From Streptomyces sp. Je 1-332 (GTDB lineage: Bacteria > Actinomycetota > Actinomycetes > Streptomycetales > Streptomycetaceae), in contig NZ_CP160402.1 in the NCBI RefSeq assembly GCF_040730185.1, forward strand, positions 2,232,001 to 2,296,000: a stretch of 64,000 nucleotides of DNA, in the 5' to 3' direction. The notes below the pieces were generated by a model. That model made no database searches and was not told where the DNA came from. It saw only the letters and a program-made list of their open reading frames with translations. Position numbers and translations under genes: made by a program. Below are positions 1-9,052 of this stretch, one piece after another; positions within the stretch are counted from its first letter, which is position 1; each line of letters opens with the position of its first letter.

Positions 1-1
1 G

Positions 2-184
2 AACGAGTACAGCTACGGCGTCTCCGACCGCGGCGCGTCGGTCCGCATCCCGTGGCAGGTCGAGGTGGAGCAGAAGGGCTACATCGAGGACCGCCGCCCG
101 AACGCGAACGTCGACCCGTACGTCGTGACGCGGCTGATCGTCGACACCTGCTGCGCCGCCCTGGAGAAGGCCGGTCAGGTCTGA
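2..184 (+). CDS. glnII: Glutamine synthetase type II, C-terminal fragment
   Basis: Only the last 60 residues are in the window; the gene enters from the left edge. They include [20 protein letters not shown] followed by [14 protein letters not shown], the conserved end of eukaryotic-type (GSII) glutamine synthetases, where the Arg-rich ExRRPxAN segment contributes to the ATP/glutamate site. The enzyme makes glutamine from glutamate, ammonia and ATP in the cytoplasm. GSII enzymes are known to be about 340 residues and not to be regulated by adenylylation, unlike GSI. A strong hairpin terminator lies 22 bp after the stop, so the transcription unit ends here. The family call is firm; the rest of the protein cannot be judged. 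Confidence 0.93.
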   Translation, partial: NEYSYGVSDRGASVRIPWQVEVEQKGYIEDRRPNANVDPYVVTRLIVDTCCAALEKAGQV

Positions 185-206
185 TCCCGCGCATCAGCAC
201 GTCCCT

Positions 207-243
207 GAAGGGGGCGCCCGCCGAACCGGTGGGCGCCCCCTTC
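207..243 (+). terminator. Intrinsic terminator of glnII
   Basis: A 12-bp stem (AAGGGGGCGCCC paired with GGGCGCCCCCTT) around an 11-nt loop starts just after the glnII stop. The U-tract is weak, as is usual in Streptomyces. Confidence 0.8.
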
Positions 244-287
244 GGCTTGCCTGCCCGGATGTCACCTCCATCTGCTTCAATGGGGAC

Positions 288-416
288 ATGGTCATGGGCA
301 GCAACGGGAACACAGCGCCGGGTCGTCACCACGACCTCGAGCCGTTCTGGCCTTCCCGCCAGCACCACGACTTCGACCGGGTGTGTTGCCGCGCGATGAA
401 CGCGCAGGCCCTCTAA
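288..416 (+). CDS. Small hydrophilic ORF, 42 aa, function unknown
   Basis: ATG at 288 (or the internal ATG at 294, better spaced from GGGGAC) opens a 42-codon frame ending in TAA. The peptide is rich in His, Arg and Asp, contains HHDLEPFWPSRQHHDF and a Cys-Cys pair in DRVCCRAMNA. Third positions are mostly G/C, as in real genes of this genome, and the frame lies alone between the glnII terminator and the next gene. Its size and Cys-Cys near the end resemble small leader or metal-binding peptides, but I do not recognise a family. It could be a chance ORF. Confidence 0.4.
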   Translation: MVMGSNGNTAPGRHHDLEPFWPSRQHHDFDRVCCRAMNAQAL

Positions 417-513
417 AGCCGTTCACCCGGCCTTCGCCTGACGCGCACGACGTACGTACGTCCTCGACGACCGAGACGACTGACGACTCCTCCGCGCGAA
501 AGAGCTGACTTCC

Positions 514-1101
514 ATGGCGAACTCCCGTTCCTTCTCGGCATCCACCGCATCCTCCGCATCCACCGCCACCGTGGCGCCGCCTGCCATGCCCGGCCGTGGG
601 CGGCTGCGAGCCGTCGCCCCCGACGAGGTGGCGCAGCTCACCGACTTCCTGCCGCCCGGCGCGACCTGGCTTCCCGCGCCCCCGCACACGCTGCCCACGC
701 TGCCGGGCCAGCCGCCGATGATCGGCTACCTGGTCCTCGTACCGGCCGGGCAGGAGCCGGTGACCGCCGCCACCGCCTCCCCCGAGCCCGATCCTCAGCG
801 GGCCTCCGGCGGGCCCGTGCGGATCGACGCCGTGCAGCGTGCGGCGCAGGTCGACGGCCGCCCGCTCGACCTCACGTATCTGGAGTTCGAGCTGCTCGCG
901 CATCTCGTCGCGCACCCCCACCGGGTGCACACGCGCGACCAGTTGGTGACCACGGTGTGGGGGTACGGGCACGTGGGCGACGGGCGCACCGTGGACGTCC
1001 ACATCGCACGGCTCAGGCGGAAGCTGGGGGCCGAGCACCGCCGCACGATCCAGACGGTGCGGCGGGTGGGCTACAAGTACGCGCCTCCGTCGTCCCGCTG
1101 A
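514..1101 (+). CDS. Winged-helix DNA-binding regulator (OmpR/PhoB C-terminal type)
   Basis: A 195-aa protein whose last 100 residues form an OmpR/PhoB-type effector domain: LTYLEFELLAHLVAHPHRV, a recognition-helix region TVDVHIARLRRKL and the wing RRVGYKY. There is no receiver domain in front, only a Ser/Ala/Thr-rich start and a proline-rich linker, so it is an orphan DNA-binding protein and not a classical response regulator. The DNA-binding helix is intact. Many Streptomyces carry such a protein near glnII; whether it regulates nitrogen genes is not shown by the sequence. The stop codon lies inside an 18-bp tandem duplication (1094-1126). Confidence 0.85.
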   Translation: MANSRSFSASTASSASTATVAPPAMPGRGRLRAVAPDEVAQLTDFLPPGATWLPAPPHTLPTLPGQPPMIGYLVLVPAGQEPVTAATASPEPDPQRASGGPVRIDAVQRAAQVDGRPLDLTYLEFELLAHLVAHPHRVHTRDQLVTTVWGYGHVGDGRTVDVHIARLRRKLGAEHRRTIQTVRRVGYKYAPPSSR

Positions 1102-1126
1102 CCTCCGGCGCCCCGCTGACCTCCGG
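1094..1126 (+). repeat. Tandem duplication of a CDS tail
   Basis: CCCGCTGACCTCCGG occurs at 1094-1108 and again at 1112-1126, period 18 bp. The first copy contains the stop codon of the winged-helix gene. Confidence 0.7.
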
Positions 1127-1197
1127 GTTCCCGGGCGGGGCCGGGCTCTGCCGCTAGCAGAACCCGGTTCCCCCGGCGGGGCGCGGCGTGCAGAGTC

Positions 1198-2193
1198 ATG
1201 GCCATGAGACTTCTGATGCTGGGTGGTACGGAGTTCGTGGGGCGGGCCGTCGTCGAGGCGGCGCTGGCGCGTGGCTGGGAGGTGACCGTCTTCCATCGCG
1301 GGACCCGTGAGGCACCCGCCGGTGCGGTGTCGCTGCTCGGTGACCGTACGGCGCGGGGCGGCCTGGACGCGCTCGCCGAAGGCGAATGGGACGTCGTCGT
1401 CGACACCTGGTCGGGGGCGCCGCGTGTCGTCCGGGAGTCCGCGAAGCTGCTCGCGGGGCGGGCGGGGCGGTACGTGTACGTGTCGAGCGTCTCCGTGTAC
1501 CAGTGGCCGATCGCGGCGGGCTCCGACGAGAGCCATCCCCTCGTCGGCGGGGAGCCCGACGCGGACGCGGTGGACTACGCCGAGGACAAGCGCGGCGGGG
1601 AGCTCGCGGCCGTCGCGGAGTTCGGTGCCGAGCGCACGGTGCTCGCCCGCGCGGGGCTGATCCTCGGCCCGTACGAGAACATCGGGCGGCTGCCGTGGTG
1701 GCTGAACCGGGTCGCGCGCGGCGGACCCGTACTCGCCCCGGGGCCAAGGGAGTTGGATCTCCAGTACGTCGACGCGCGAGACCTCGCGGAGTGGGTCGTC
1801 GACGCGGCTCTCGCGGGTCTCCACGGCCCGTACAACATCGTCTCCCCCATCGCGCACACCACGATGGAGGAGTTCCTGGACGCGTGCGTGACGGTGGCGG
1901 GCGCGGCCGACGTCGAACTGCGCTGGACCGACCCCTCGGTGATCGCCGAGCACGGGATCGAACCGTGGTCGGAACTGCCGGTGTGGACGCCGCCGGGTGA
2001 GTTGCAGGACTCCATGCACCGCACGTCGACGGAGAAGGCGGCGGCCACGGGGCTCCGGGCGCGGCCGGTGGCGGAGACGGTCGCCGACACGTGGGCCTGG
2101 CTGAGGTCGATCGGCGGAGTGGCCCCGCAGCGCCCCGACCGCCCAACGGTGGGCCTGGCCCCGGAGAAGGAAGCGAAGGCGCTGGGCCTGTAA
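1198..2193 (+). CDS. NAD-dependent epimerase/dehydratase family protein
   Basis: A 331-aa extended-SDR-like protein. The N-terminus MRLLMLGGTEFVGRAVVEAA is the Rossmann dinucleotide-binding loop with GGTxFVG in place of the classical GxxGxxG. SSVSVYQWP and a YAEDKRGGE stretch (Tyr and Lys) match the active-site region of the group. Such proteins act on nucleotide sugars or as reductases; no substrate can be named. ATG at 1204 is an equally possible start. The gene is monocistronic: a repeat element follows and the next gene is convergent. Confidence 0.85.
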   Translation: MAMRLLMLGGTEFVGRAVVEAALARGWEVTVFHRGTREAPAGAVSLLGDRTARGGLDALAEGEWDVVVDTWSGAPRVVRESAKLLAGRAGRYVYVSSVSVYQWPIAAGSDESHPLVGGEPDADAVDYAEDKRGGELAAVAEFGAERTVLARAGLILGPYENIGRLPWWLNRVARGGPVLAPGPRELDLQYVDARDLAEWVVDAALAGLHGPYNIVSPIAHTTMEEFLDACVTVAGAADVELRWTDPSVIAEHGIEPWSELPVWTPPGELQDSMHRTSTEKAAATGLRARPVAETVADTWAWLRSIGGVAPQRPDRPTVGLAPEKEAKALGL

Positions 2194-2213
2194 CGGGTAA
2201 ACGGGGCGGTGGC

Positions 2214-2490
2214 CAAGCTGCAGTATCCAGCTCGGCCACCGCCCCGTCAGGGGCGCGGGGAACGGCGCGACAAACCCCCACCGGCCCGCAGCCACAACAC
2301 CGCACCACCCAACAAAGCACCTACACCGTGGCCGACGGAACCGGCCGGGGATCGGGGCGATGGCCCGACCAAAAGATCCAGCCAGACCACCACCCCACCA
2401 GGGGCGCGAGGAACTGCGCGACAAACCCCCACCAGCCCGCAGCCACAACACCGCACCTACACCGAGGCCGACGGAACCGGCCGGGGAGAG
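2214..2490. repeat. Streptomyces intergenic element in two direct copies
   Basis: Two imperfect copies about 151 bp apart (from 2214 and 2365) share GGGGCGCGGGGAAC, CGCGACAAACCCCCACC and GCCCGCAGCCACAACACC. Both end in CACCTACACCG-GGCCGACGGAACC. In the second copy that last part is the 3' end of the MMPL gene, including its stop codon (2457-2459), so the duplication took in coding sequence. The GGGGCGCGGGGAAC core recurs at 35132-35272. Confidence 0.75.
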
Positions 2491-4652
2491 GGCTGCTCAG
2501 GTGTCACAGACGCCCCGTGCGAGATCGTCGGCAGCCAGGAGAGATACCGCGGCGTACGCCAGTTCCGCTCGCCCAGGAGCGTCATCAGGGACGGCAGCAG
2601 CACCATCCGTACGACCGTCGCGTCCAGCAGGACCGCCACGCCGAGGCCGACGCCCATCTGCTGCATGTCCTGCATGGACAGCGTGCCGAAGACCGCGAAG
2701 ACCGCCACCATGATCACGGCCGCGCCGGTCACCGCGCCCGCGGTCCGCGTGATGCCCTCGTGGATCGCCGCGCGGTTGTCCAGGCCACGGTCCCGCGCCT
2801 CACGGATCCGCGAGACCACGAACACGTGGTAGTCCATCGACAGGCCGAACAGGACCACGAGGACGAACAGCGGCATCCAGTTCTCGATCGCTCCCACCTG
2901 CTCGGATCCGATCAGTTCCGCGCCCCAGCCGTGCTGGAAGACCGCGGTCATCACTCCGTAGGCGGCGCCCACCGAAAGGAGGTTGAGGCCGATGGACGTC
3001 ACCGCGATGACCACCGAGCGGAAGCTGAAGAGCATCAGCAGGAACGTCACCGCCGCGATGAAGGCGAACACCGGCACGATGCCCTTGCTGAGCTGGTCGC
3101 TGAAGTCCTCGGAGTCGGCGAGGTCGCCGCCGACGTACGCCTCCGTGTCCGCGTCCAGGCCGTCGAAGGCCGCGGGCACCACGTCGTCCCTGAGCTCGCC
3201 GAGCGCCTTCTTCGACTCGGCGTCACTGCCGTCACCGGGCAGTGGTACGTCGATCTCGGCCACGCCCGCGCCCTTGTGCACGGTGAGTTCGGCGCCCTTG
3301 CCCGCATCCCGGACCACCGCGGCCAGCGCGTCCCGCAGCTGCTTCGACCCGATGTCGTCCGCGTCGGCCGTCTTGACGACCACTTGGGCGGGCGCCGGAC
3401 CGCCGGGGAACTCCTGGGTGATCTCCCGGAAGGAGACCGACAGCGGGGCGTCGGAGCCGAACTGCTTCTCCAGGCCCAGCTGTTCGGTCTTCATGCCGAG
3501 CGCCGGCGCCGCGAGCGCGAGGAGCAGGACCGCGGAGCCGATGGCGAAGAACTTCGGCTTGACGAGCACGGGGTGCAGGAGCTTGCCCGCGATGCCTCCG
3601 CTCGCGTGCGCGCCCTTCTTGCTCTTGCGGTTCAGGAACGGGATGCGCCCCGCGTTGATCCGGTCCCCGAGCGCGGAGAGCAGCGCCGGAAGTACCGTCA
3701 CCGAGCCCAGCATCGCCACGCACACCACCAGGATCGTGGCGACCGCGAAGCCCTTGAAGAGCAGAAGCCCGGACAGGAACATGCCCGCCATCGCGACCAT
3801 CACCGTAAGGCCCGAGACAAGGACGGCCCGCCCGCTGGTGGCCGCCGCGATCCGCAGCGCGGTCTCCGCGTCGCGTCCCGCGGCCCGCTCGTCCCGTTCG
3901 CGCCGCAGGTAGAACAGGCAGTAGTCGACGCCGACCGCGAGCCCCATCAGGAACATCACCGAGTACGTCGTTTCGAAGAGGTGCAGCTGGTGGCTGGCGA
4001 GGGAGAGCAGGCCGAAGGCCGCCACGCACGCGGTCAGCGCGAGCCCGACCGGAAGGAGCGCCGCGACCACGGCGCCGAAGGCGACCAGGAGAATGCCGAG
4101 GGCCAGCGGCACCGCGGTGAACTCGGCCCTGGTGAGGTCGTCGGCGAGCAGGTCGCTGAGGTGCCTCTCGGAGCTCGCGTCACCGAACTGGTAGACGGAG
4201 ATGCCCTTCCCCGCGCCCTCGTCCTTCGCCTTCTGCACCGCGTCGAGCACCGGCTGAACGCGGTCGGCCGCGTCGTCCGACGCGCCCTTCATCTCGAAGC
4301 GGAGCAGCGCGTCCTTGCCGTCCTCTGAGGGCAGCGGCGCCTGCATCTCGCGCGTCTCGCCGGTCGCGGTCAGCGCCTTGGAGAGGTCGCTCGCCGCGTC
4401 CCGCCAGCCGTCCGCGGACCTGGAGCTGACCATGACCAGCTCGCCGGCGGGCTCTTCGACGCCCGCTTCGTCGAGGATCGCGGCGGCCCGGCCCGAGTCG
4501 CCGACCCCCATCTCGTCGTCGGACGCGGTGACCATGCCAGAGGCCCCGCCGATGGTCGTGGCGAGCACGACGAACAGCAGCCAGCCGAGGATGGCCGTCT
4601 TGCGATGGTGTGCGCTCCACACCCCGAGTCGAGCCGCGAGGTTTGGCCTCAT
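2457..4652 (-). CDS. MMPL/RND-family membrane transporter
   Basis: A 731-aa inner-membrane exporter with the duplicated MMPL layout: one N-terminal TM helix (ILGWLLFVVLATTIGGASG), a large extracytoplasmic loop, a block of five TM helices around LGILLVAFGAVVAALLPVGL, then the same arrangement again. VDYCLFYLRRERDE in the first half and MDYHVFVVSRIREARDRG in the second are the conserved D-Y motif of proton-driven MMPL proteins. Such proteins export lipids, drugs or metabolites. ATG at 4652 is preferred because an extension to 4730 would add 26 residues without membrane character. Divergent from the kinase/regulator pair, which probably controls it. Confidence 0.9.
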   Translation of the reverse strand: MRPNLAARLGVWSAHHRKTAILGWLLFVVLATTIGGASGMVTASDDEMGVGDSGRAAAILDEAGVEEPAGELVMVSSRSADGWRDAASDLSKALTATGETREMQAPLPSEDGKDALLRFEMKGASDDAADRVQPVLDAVQKAKDEGAGKGISVYQFGDASSERHLSDLLADDLTRAEFTAVPLALGILLVAFGAVVAALLPVGLALTACVAAFGLLSLASHQLHLFETTYSVMFLMGLAVGVDYCLFYLRRERDERAAGRDAETALRIAAATSGRAVLVSGLTVMVAMAGMFLSGLLLFKGFAVATILVVCVAMLGSVTVLPALLSALGDRINAGRIPFLNRKSKKGAHASGGIAGKLLHPVLVKPKFFAIGSAVLLLALAAPALGMKTEQLGLEKQFGSDAPLSVSFREITQEFPGGPAPAQVVVKTADADDIGSKQLRDALAAVVRDAGKGAELTVHKGAGVAEIDVPLPGDGSDAESKKALGELRDDVVPAAFDGLDADTEAYVGGDLADSEDFSDQLSKGIVPVFAFIAAVTFLLMLFSFRSVVIAVTSIGLNLLSVGAAYGVMTAVFQHGWGAELIGSEQVGAIENWMPLFVLVVLFGLSMDYHVFVVSRIREARDRGLDNRAAIHEGITRTAGAVTGAAVIMVAVFAVFGTLSMQDMQQMGVGLGVAVLLDATVVRMVLLPSLMTLLGERNWRTPRYLSWLPTISHGASVTPEQPSPRPVPSASV

Positions 4653-4672
4653 GGCGCTTCGCCCCCATAAGT

Positions 4673-4708
4673 AAGCGTTGGATAAGCGGTTGATGACGTG
4701 GTCAACGC
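4673..4708. promoter_or_regulatory. Inverted repeat in the divergent MMPL/kinase promoter region
   Basis: AGCGTTG (4673-4679) and CAACGCT (4702-4708) are perfect inverted arms; inside lie a second pair, GTTGA and TCAAC. The site sits 20-56 bp upstream of the MMPL start, where an operator for the adjacent response regulator would be expected. Confidence 0.4.
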
Positions 4709-4882
4709 TAGAAATCCGGGGCCCGCCCACCCAGCCGCCGAAGCCCCCACTGTCCGAAGCACAGGGCGAGGCGCGGGGGTGTCGTCAGGTACACCCCCGG
4801 ATCGGGTGCCGGACCCAATGACCGGCGCGGACCCCAGCGGCGAGAATGTGGTCATGCCACTGGGAGAGATGGGGAACAGAAA

Positions 4883-6154
4883 ATGACGAGGGTCCGTGAA
4901 TCCGTGATCGCGGGAGCCCGTGGGTTCTTCCTGTCGGTCATCATGCTCGCCGGTTCGATCACCCTCTTCGTGCTGTCGGTCCTGTCCATTTCCTTCATCA
5001 CGCTGGGGATCGGCGTCTTCACGACTCCGCTGGTACTGACCGGCGTACGCAAGTGGGCCGACCTGCGCCGCGCCCAGGCCGGCGCGTGGTCGGACGTACA
5101 CATCCCGCGTCCCTACCGCCCCCTCCCCACCAACCTGCGCGGTGGCGTCACCGGGCAGGTGGAGCGCACCTCGCTGATGCTGAAGGACCCGGCGACCTGG
5201 CGGGATCTGCAGTGGCTCCTCGTCGACATGACGGCCGGGTACGTGACGGTGATCTTCGCGCCGGCGCTGCTGCTCTACCCGCTGTACGGCTACGTCCTCG
5301 CGCTCGGCGTCTGGAAGCCGATCTACGACGCGGGCGGCGGCGAGTGGTACGGCTTCATCCACGTCACCTCGCAGGGCTCCGCCAACATGGCGGCCCTGCT
5401 CGGCACCGCGCTCGGCGTCGTCGGCATCCTCACCAGTCCGGGCATCCTCCGCGCCCACTTCCTCCTGAGCCGCACGCTGCTCGCGCCCACCTCCTCCATG
5501 CGGGAGCGTGAACTGGCCCGGCGCGTCGACCGGTTGACCGAGACCCGGCACGACGCCGTGGACTCCTCCGCCGCCGAGCTGCGCCGCATCGAGCGCGACC
5601 TGCACGACGGGGCGCAGGCCCGCCTGGTCGCGATGGGCATGGACCTCGGCACCATCGAGGCGATGATCGAGAAGGACCCGGCGAAGGCCAAGGAAATGAT
5701 CGCCAAGGCCCGGCAGAACTCCGGCGAGGCACTGACCGAACTGCGCGACCTGGTCCGCGGCATCCACCCGCCGGTGCTCGCCGAGCGCGGACTCGGCGAC
5801 GCGGTGAAGGCCCTGGCGCTGCGGCTTCCGGTACGGACCGATGTGGACGTGGAGCTGTTCGGCCGGGCCGACGAGCCGGTGGAGTCGGCGGCGTACTTCG
5901 CGGTGAGCGAGGCACTGACCAACACCATCAAGCACGCGGGCGCGGACCGCGTCTGGGTGGACATCCACCACGCGGAGGGCATGCTGCGCATCGCGGTCAC
6001 CGACGACGGCAAGGGCGGCGCGACCATCGGGGCGGGGTCCGGGCTGAGCGGGATCGAACGCCGACTCGGTACATTCGACGGCGTACTGGCCGTCAGCAGT
6101 CCCGCGGGCGGCCCGACCATGGTGACCATGGAGATCCCTTGCGAGTTGTCCTAG
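4883..6154 (+). CDS. Sensor histidine kinase (NarL-partner type)
   Basis: A 423-aa membrane kinase. Residues 1-190 hold about four TM helices typical of the Streptomyces 'putative sensor' domain (hydrophobic stretches near 17-38, 42-55, 112-145 and 165-190). The HisKA_3 dimerisation box follows, with phospho-acceptor His241 in RIERDLHDGAQARL, then a HATPase domain with N box (SEALTNTIKHA) and G boxes (DDGKGG, GSGLSGI). It phosphorylates the regulator encoded directly downstream. ATG at 4883 follows a GGGAGAG-rich stretch. The two genes overlap by 16 bp, so translation is coupled. The input signal is unknown; envelope stress or the MMPL substrate is plausible. Confidence 0.92.
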   Translation: MTRVRESVIAGARGFFLSVIMLAGSITLFVLSVLSISFITLGIGVFTTPLVLTGVRKWADLRRAQAGAWSDVHIPRPYRPLPTNLRGGVTGQVERTSLMLKDPATWRDLQWLLVDMTAGYVTVIFAPALLLYPLYGYVLALGVWKPIYDAGGGEWYGFIHVTSQGSANMAALLGTALGVVGILTSPGILRAHFLLSRTLLAPTSSMRERELARRVDRLTETRHDAVDSSAAELRRIERDLHDGAQARLVAMGMDLGTIEAMIEKDPAKAKEMIAKARQNSGEALTELRDLVRGIHPPVLAERGLGDAVKALALRLPVRTDVDVELFGRADEPVESAAYFAVSEALTNTIKHAGADRVWVDIHHAEGMLRIAVTDDGKGGATIGAGSGLSGIERRLGTFDGVLAVSSPAGGPTMVTMEIPCELS

Positions 6155-6789
6155 CCGAAGATCTCTTCCTGCTGCGTGACGGCCTGGTCCGGATGCTGGA
6201 GGCATTCGACTTCGAGATCGCCGCAGCGGTCGAGACCGGGCCCGAACTCACCAAGGCCCTGGCCGAGTTGGAGCCGGACGTCGCCGTCGTGGACGTCCGG
6301 CTTCCGCCGTCCCACACGGACGAGGGACTGCAGTGCGCGCTCGCCGCGCGGCGGGCACGGCCGGGACTGCCCGTGCTCGTGCTCTCGCAGCACGTGGAGC
6401 AGCTGTACGCGCGCGAGCTGCTCGCAGACGGGAACGGCGGGGTCGGCTATCTCCTCAAGGACCGGGTCTTCGACGCCGACCAGTTCATCGACGCCGTACG
6501 CCGGGTCGCGGCGGGCGGCACCGCGATGGACCCGCAGGTGATCCAGCAGCTGCTGTCGCGCCGTTCGGCGGACCAGCCGATGGGCAAGCTGACGCCGCGC
6601 GAGCGCGAGGTGCTCGAACTCATGGCGCAGGGACGGTCGAACGCGGCGATCGCCGCGGAACTCGTCGTGACGGAGCGGGCGATCGCCAAGCACACGTCCA
6701 ACATCTTCGGGAAACTGGACCTTTCGGTCTCGGACGACGACAACCGGCGCGTTCTCGCCGTACTCGCCTATCTGGACCAAGGGCGCTGA
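6139..6789 (+). CDS. NarL/FixJ-family response regulator
   Basis: A 216-aa regulator starting at TTG 6139 inside the kinase gene. The receiver domain has Asp52 in VVDVRLPP as phosphorylation site, acidic pocket ED at 7-8, and Lys in YLLKDRV. The C-terminal LuxR-type helix-turn-helix runs from LTPREREVLELMAQGRSNAAIA to VKHTSNIF-like residues (AIAKHTSNIFGKLDL). It forms a two-component system with the preceding kinase. The likely target is the divergent MMPL exporter, whose promoter region carries an inverted repeat. TTG is the only start compatible with the receiver fold. Confidence 0.93.
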   Translation: MRVVLAEDLFLLRDGLVRMLEAFDFEIAAAVETGPELTKALAELEPDVAVVDVRLPPSHTDEGLQCALAARRARPGLPVLVLSQHVEQLYARELLADGNGGVGYLLKDRVFDADQFIDAVRRVAAGGTAMDPQVIQQLLSRRSADQPMGKLTPREREVLELMAQGRSNAAIAAELVVTERAIAKHTSNIFGKLDLSVSDDDNRRVLAVLAYLDQGR

Positions 6790-6896
6790 AATCTTGATCA
6801 AGGGCGCCGAGCGGAACTCCGAAGATCGCCCAAGAGATTGCGGGGCAATTCCGCGCGTGATTGAACGGGGCCGCCTGCTGTTGCGTACGTAGTCTC

Positions 6897-8405
6897 ATGG
6901 GACGCACACCACGACGCACATCACGAAAACGATCAAAACTCGCCGGGCGCGCGATCGCCGCCTCGGCGGCGCTAATCCTGGGCGGCGGCGGAATGGTCGC
7001 GGTGAATGTCTACGCGAACGCCGGCGAAAGCTCCGGTTCACCGTCCGCCAGAACCCAGGCCGGCGAGCAGGGCGGCGGTCCGGGGGTGGGAATGGCCACC
7101 ATCAGCTGCCCGGACGTCGGCACCCAGCTCTCGGACGTGCCGGACGGCGCCCGCGAGGACGTGGACCGGCGGCTCGCGGAGCTGGACAGCCAGATCACCG
7201 CCGCGTACGAGAAGTTCGCCGACGCGCGGAACACCGAGCAGGCCGAGGCCGTGCTCGACCCCCTGGAGGAGCAGCGGCGGCCGACCATCGAGGGCATCGG
7301 CTCGTCGATCGACCAGGCGGGCGGACAGCCGCCCCAGGGGATCGACGGCATGGCCCCGTGCACCATGCGGGCCGACGACTCGGCCGGGCAGCAGCAGCCT
7401 CCGCAGGAGGAGGGCGACGGGGGCGACGGGCAGCAGCCTCCACAGGACGGCGGCGGCCAGGAGCAGCCCCCGGGTGACGGCGGCGAACAGGAGCAGCCGC
7501 CGGGCCAGCAGAACGGCAACGGGCCCGAGGCCGCCGACTTCGTCGACATCAACTCCGTCCAGCCCAACGTCAACCGCCCCGACCAGCAGCGCGGCGCCTC
7601 GCGCGGCAGCTTCACCACGAAATGCGGGACCAACGAGAACGGCAAGTTCAATCCGGACAATGTCATCGCGGCGCCCGGCGTGAGCAATGGCGCACACCAT
7701 ATGCACGATTACGTCGGAAATCAGGCCACGGACGCTTTCTCCGGTGACGACGATCTCGCGAACGGCGACACCACGTGCCGGAACCAAGGGGACAAGTCCA
7801 CCTACTACTGGCCGGTCCTGAGGCTGCAGAACGGGCAGGACGAGAACGACGCCGACGCGGACGGCGGCGGAAAGGACCAGAACGTCGGCCAGATCCAGAC
7901 ACCGACCTCGGTCACGCTGAAATTCGCCGGGAATCCGACGGGCAAGGTCGTCGCGATGCCGCGCTTCCTGCGCATCATCACCGGCGACGCCAAGTCGCTG
8001 ACCAACGGTGACGCGAACGCCAACGCGTCCTGGAGCTGCACCGGCTTCGAGGACCGCCAGCTGAAGGACAAGTACCCGATCTGCCCCGAGGGCAGCCAGG
8101 TCGTCCGGACGTTCAACTTCCAGAGCTGCTGGGACGGCCAGAACACCGACAGCGCCAACCACCGTACGCACGTGGCCTTCGCCGACGAGGAGAGCGGCGC
8201 CTGCCCGCAGGGGTTCAAGGCCATCCCGCAGCTGGTCCAGCGCATCGTGTACGACGTCCCGCCGGGCCCGGGGTTCGCCGTCGACTCGTTCCCCGAGCAG
8301 CTGCACAAGCCCGTCACCGACCACGGTGACTTCATCAACGTCTTCGACGAAGGGCTGATGAACCGCATGGCCAAGTGCATCAACAGCGGCCAGCGCTGCA
8401 ACTGA
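6897..8405 (+). CDS. Secreted DUF1996 domain protein
   Basis: A 502-aa exported protein. The N-terminus has Arg/Lys-rich residues, then a hydrophobic helix ([20 protein letters not shown]), compatible with Sec or membrane-anchor export. A charged helical region is followed by a low-complexity Gln/Pro/Gly/Asp linker (about residues 165-215), then a roughly 270-residue DUF1996 domain with the His-rich signature [13 protein letters not shown], paired cysteines ([32 protein letters not shown]) and RTHVAF. DUF1996 proteins are secreted by fungi and actinomycetes; their function is not established. ATG 6897 is preferred to an upstream TTG because the export signal begins there. Confidence 0.85.
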   Translation: MGRTPRRTSRKRSKLAGRAIAASAALILGGGGMVAVNVYANAGESSGSPSARTQAGEQGGGPGVGMATISCPDVGTQLSDVPDGAREDVDRRLAELDSQITAAYEKFADARNTEQAEAVLDPLEEQRRPTIEGIGSSIDQAGGQPPQGIDGMAPCTMRADDSAGQQQPPQEEGDGGDGQQPPQDGGGQEQPPGDGGEQEQPPGQQNGNGPEAADFVDINSVQPNVNRPDQQRGASRGSFTTKCGTNENGKFNPDNVIAAPGVSNGAHHMHDYVGNQATDAFSGDDDLANGDTTCRNQGDKSTYYWPVLRLQNGQDENDADADGGGKDQNVGQIQTPTSVTLKFAGNPTGKVVAMPRFLRIITGDAKSLTNGDANANASWSCTGFEDRQLKDKYPICPEGSQVVRTFNFQSCWDGQNTDSANHRTHVAFADEESGACPQGFKAIPQLVQRIVYDVPPGPGFAVDSFPEQLHKPVTDHGDFINVFDEGLMNRMAKCINSGQRCN

Positions 8406-8434
8406 GCCGAGCTGCCCCCCGTACCGCTGCGCGG

Positions 8435-8941
8435 TCAGCTCGTGTGGTGACCGGAGTGGCCCGAGTGCCCCGGGCCTCCGTCCTCGTGATCCCCACCACC
8501 GCTACTCCCCGAGTGGTGCGAGGACTTCTCCACCGTCCCGCCGAGCCGGCCGCGCAGCCGCATGACCACTTTCTCGTCGCCGACCGCGATCCACTTCTCG
8601 CCGACGAGGTACGTGCCGCCGTAATCGGTCGCCTCGTCGAACCATTCGGCCTGGCCACGGGCGTTCGTGAAGGTCACCAGGACGTAGCGGCGGGCACCTT
8701 CGTCACAGGTGGCCTGCCGCAGTTCCGCCGCGTCCGTCTGGATGTCCGGCTCGCATCGCGCCTTGGCCGCCAGCTGCTCCAGGCTGCCGCTCGCCGTGTC
8801 CGGCACCGCGTCGTCGCCGTCCGAGCCGCACGCCACGAGCATCAGCAGCAGTCCTGCGCCGACGCCCGCACCCATGCCCGACCGCACGCGCCCACGCATG
8901 CCCCTGCTCGCGCCCGCAAGCGACTTTCGCGCTGCCTTCAT
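8435..8941 (-). CDS. Putative lipoprotein
   Basis: A 168-aa protein with an Arg/Lys-rich start, a hydrophobic helix and a lipobox ending LLLMLVAC-GSDG (Cys38), so it should be lipid-anchored outside the membrane. The mature part is short and mixed, with two Cys (RCEPDIQ, ATCDEG), and ends in a His/Ser/Gly-rich tail (HHSGSSGGGDHEDGG, GHSGHSGHH) that could bind metal. ATG 8941 is chosen because the signal peptide starts there. No family is recognised. It is convergent with the DUF1996 gene and divergent from the GH89 gene. Confidence 0.75.
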   Translation of the reverse strand: MKAARKSLAGASRGMRGRVRSGMGAGVGAGLLLMLVACGSDGDDAVPDTASGSLEQLAAKARCEPDIQTDAAELRQATCDEGARRYVLVTFTNARGQAEWFDEATDYGGTYLVGEKWIAVGDEKVVMRLRGRLGGTVEKSSHHSGSSGGGDHEDGGPGHSGHSGHHTS

Positions 8942-9052
8942 CGTCCCACCAGTCCCTTCGGGCGAGGTGAACTCGCCATCTCCGTAAGCACCGTTGAGCC
9001 CAGGACGCCGCGCGGATACCGTGCGCCGCACCATTCGACCCAGGGGGTACAC

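Noticed and set aside
292..2451. 719-codon open frame on the minus strand
   Set aside because: It lies opposite the winged-helix and epimerase genes, is Arg/Gly-rich low-complexity sequence and has no recognisable domain. A GC-rich shadow frame.
8375..9052. N-terminal extension of the GH89 frame
   Set aside because: A Tat signal and ribosome site place the start at 9053; the upstream part is antisense to the lipoprotein gene.
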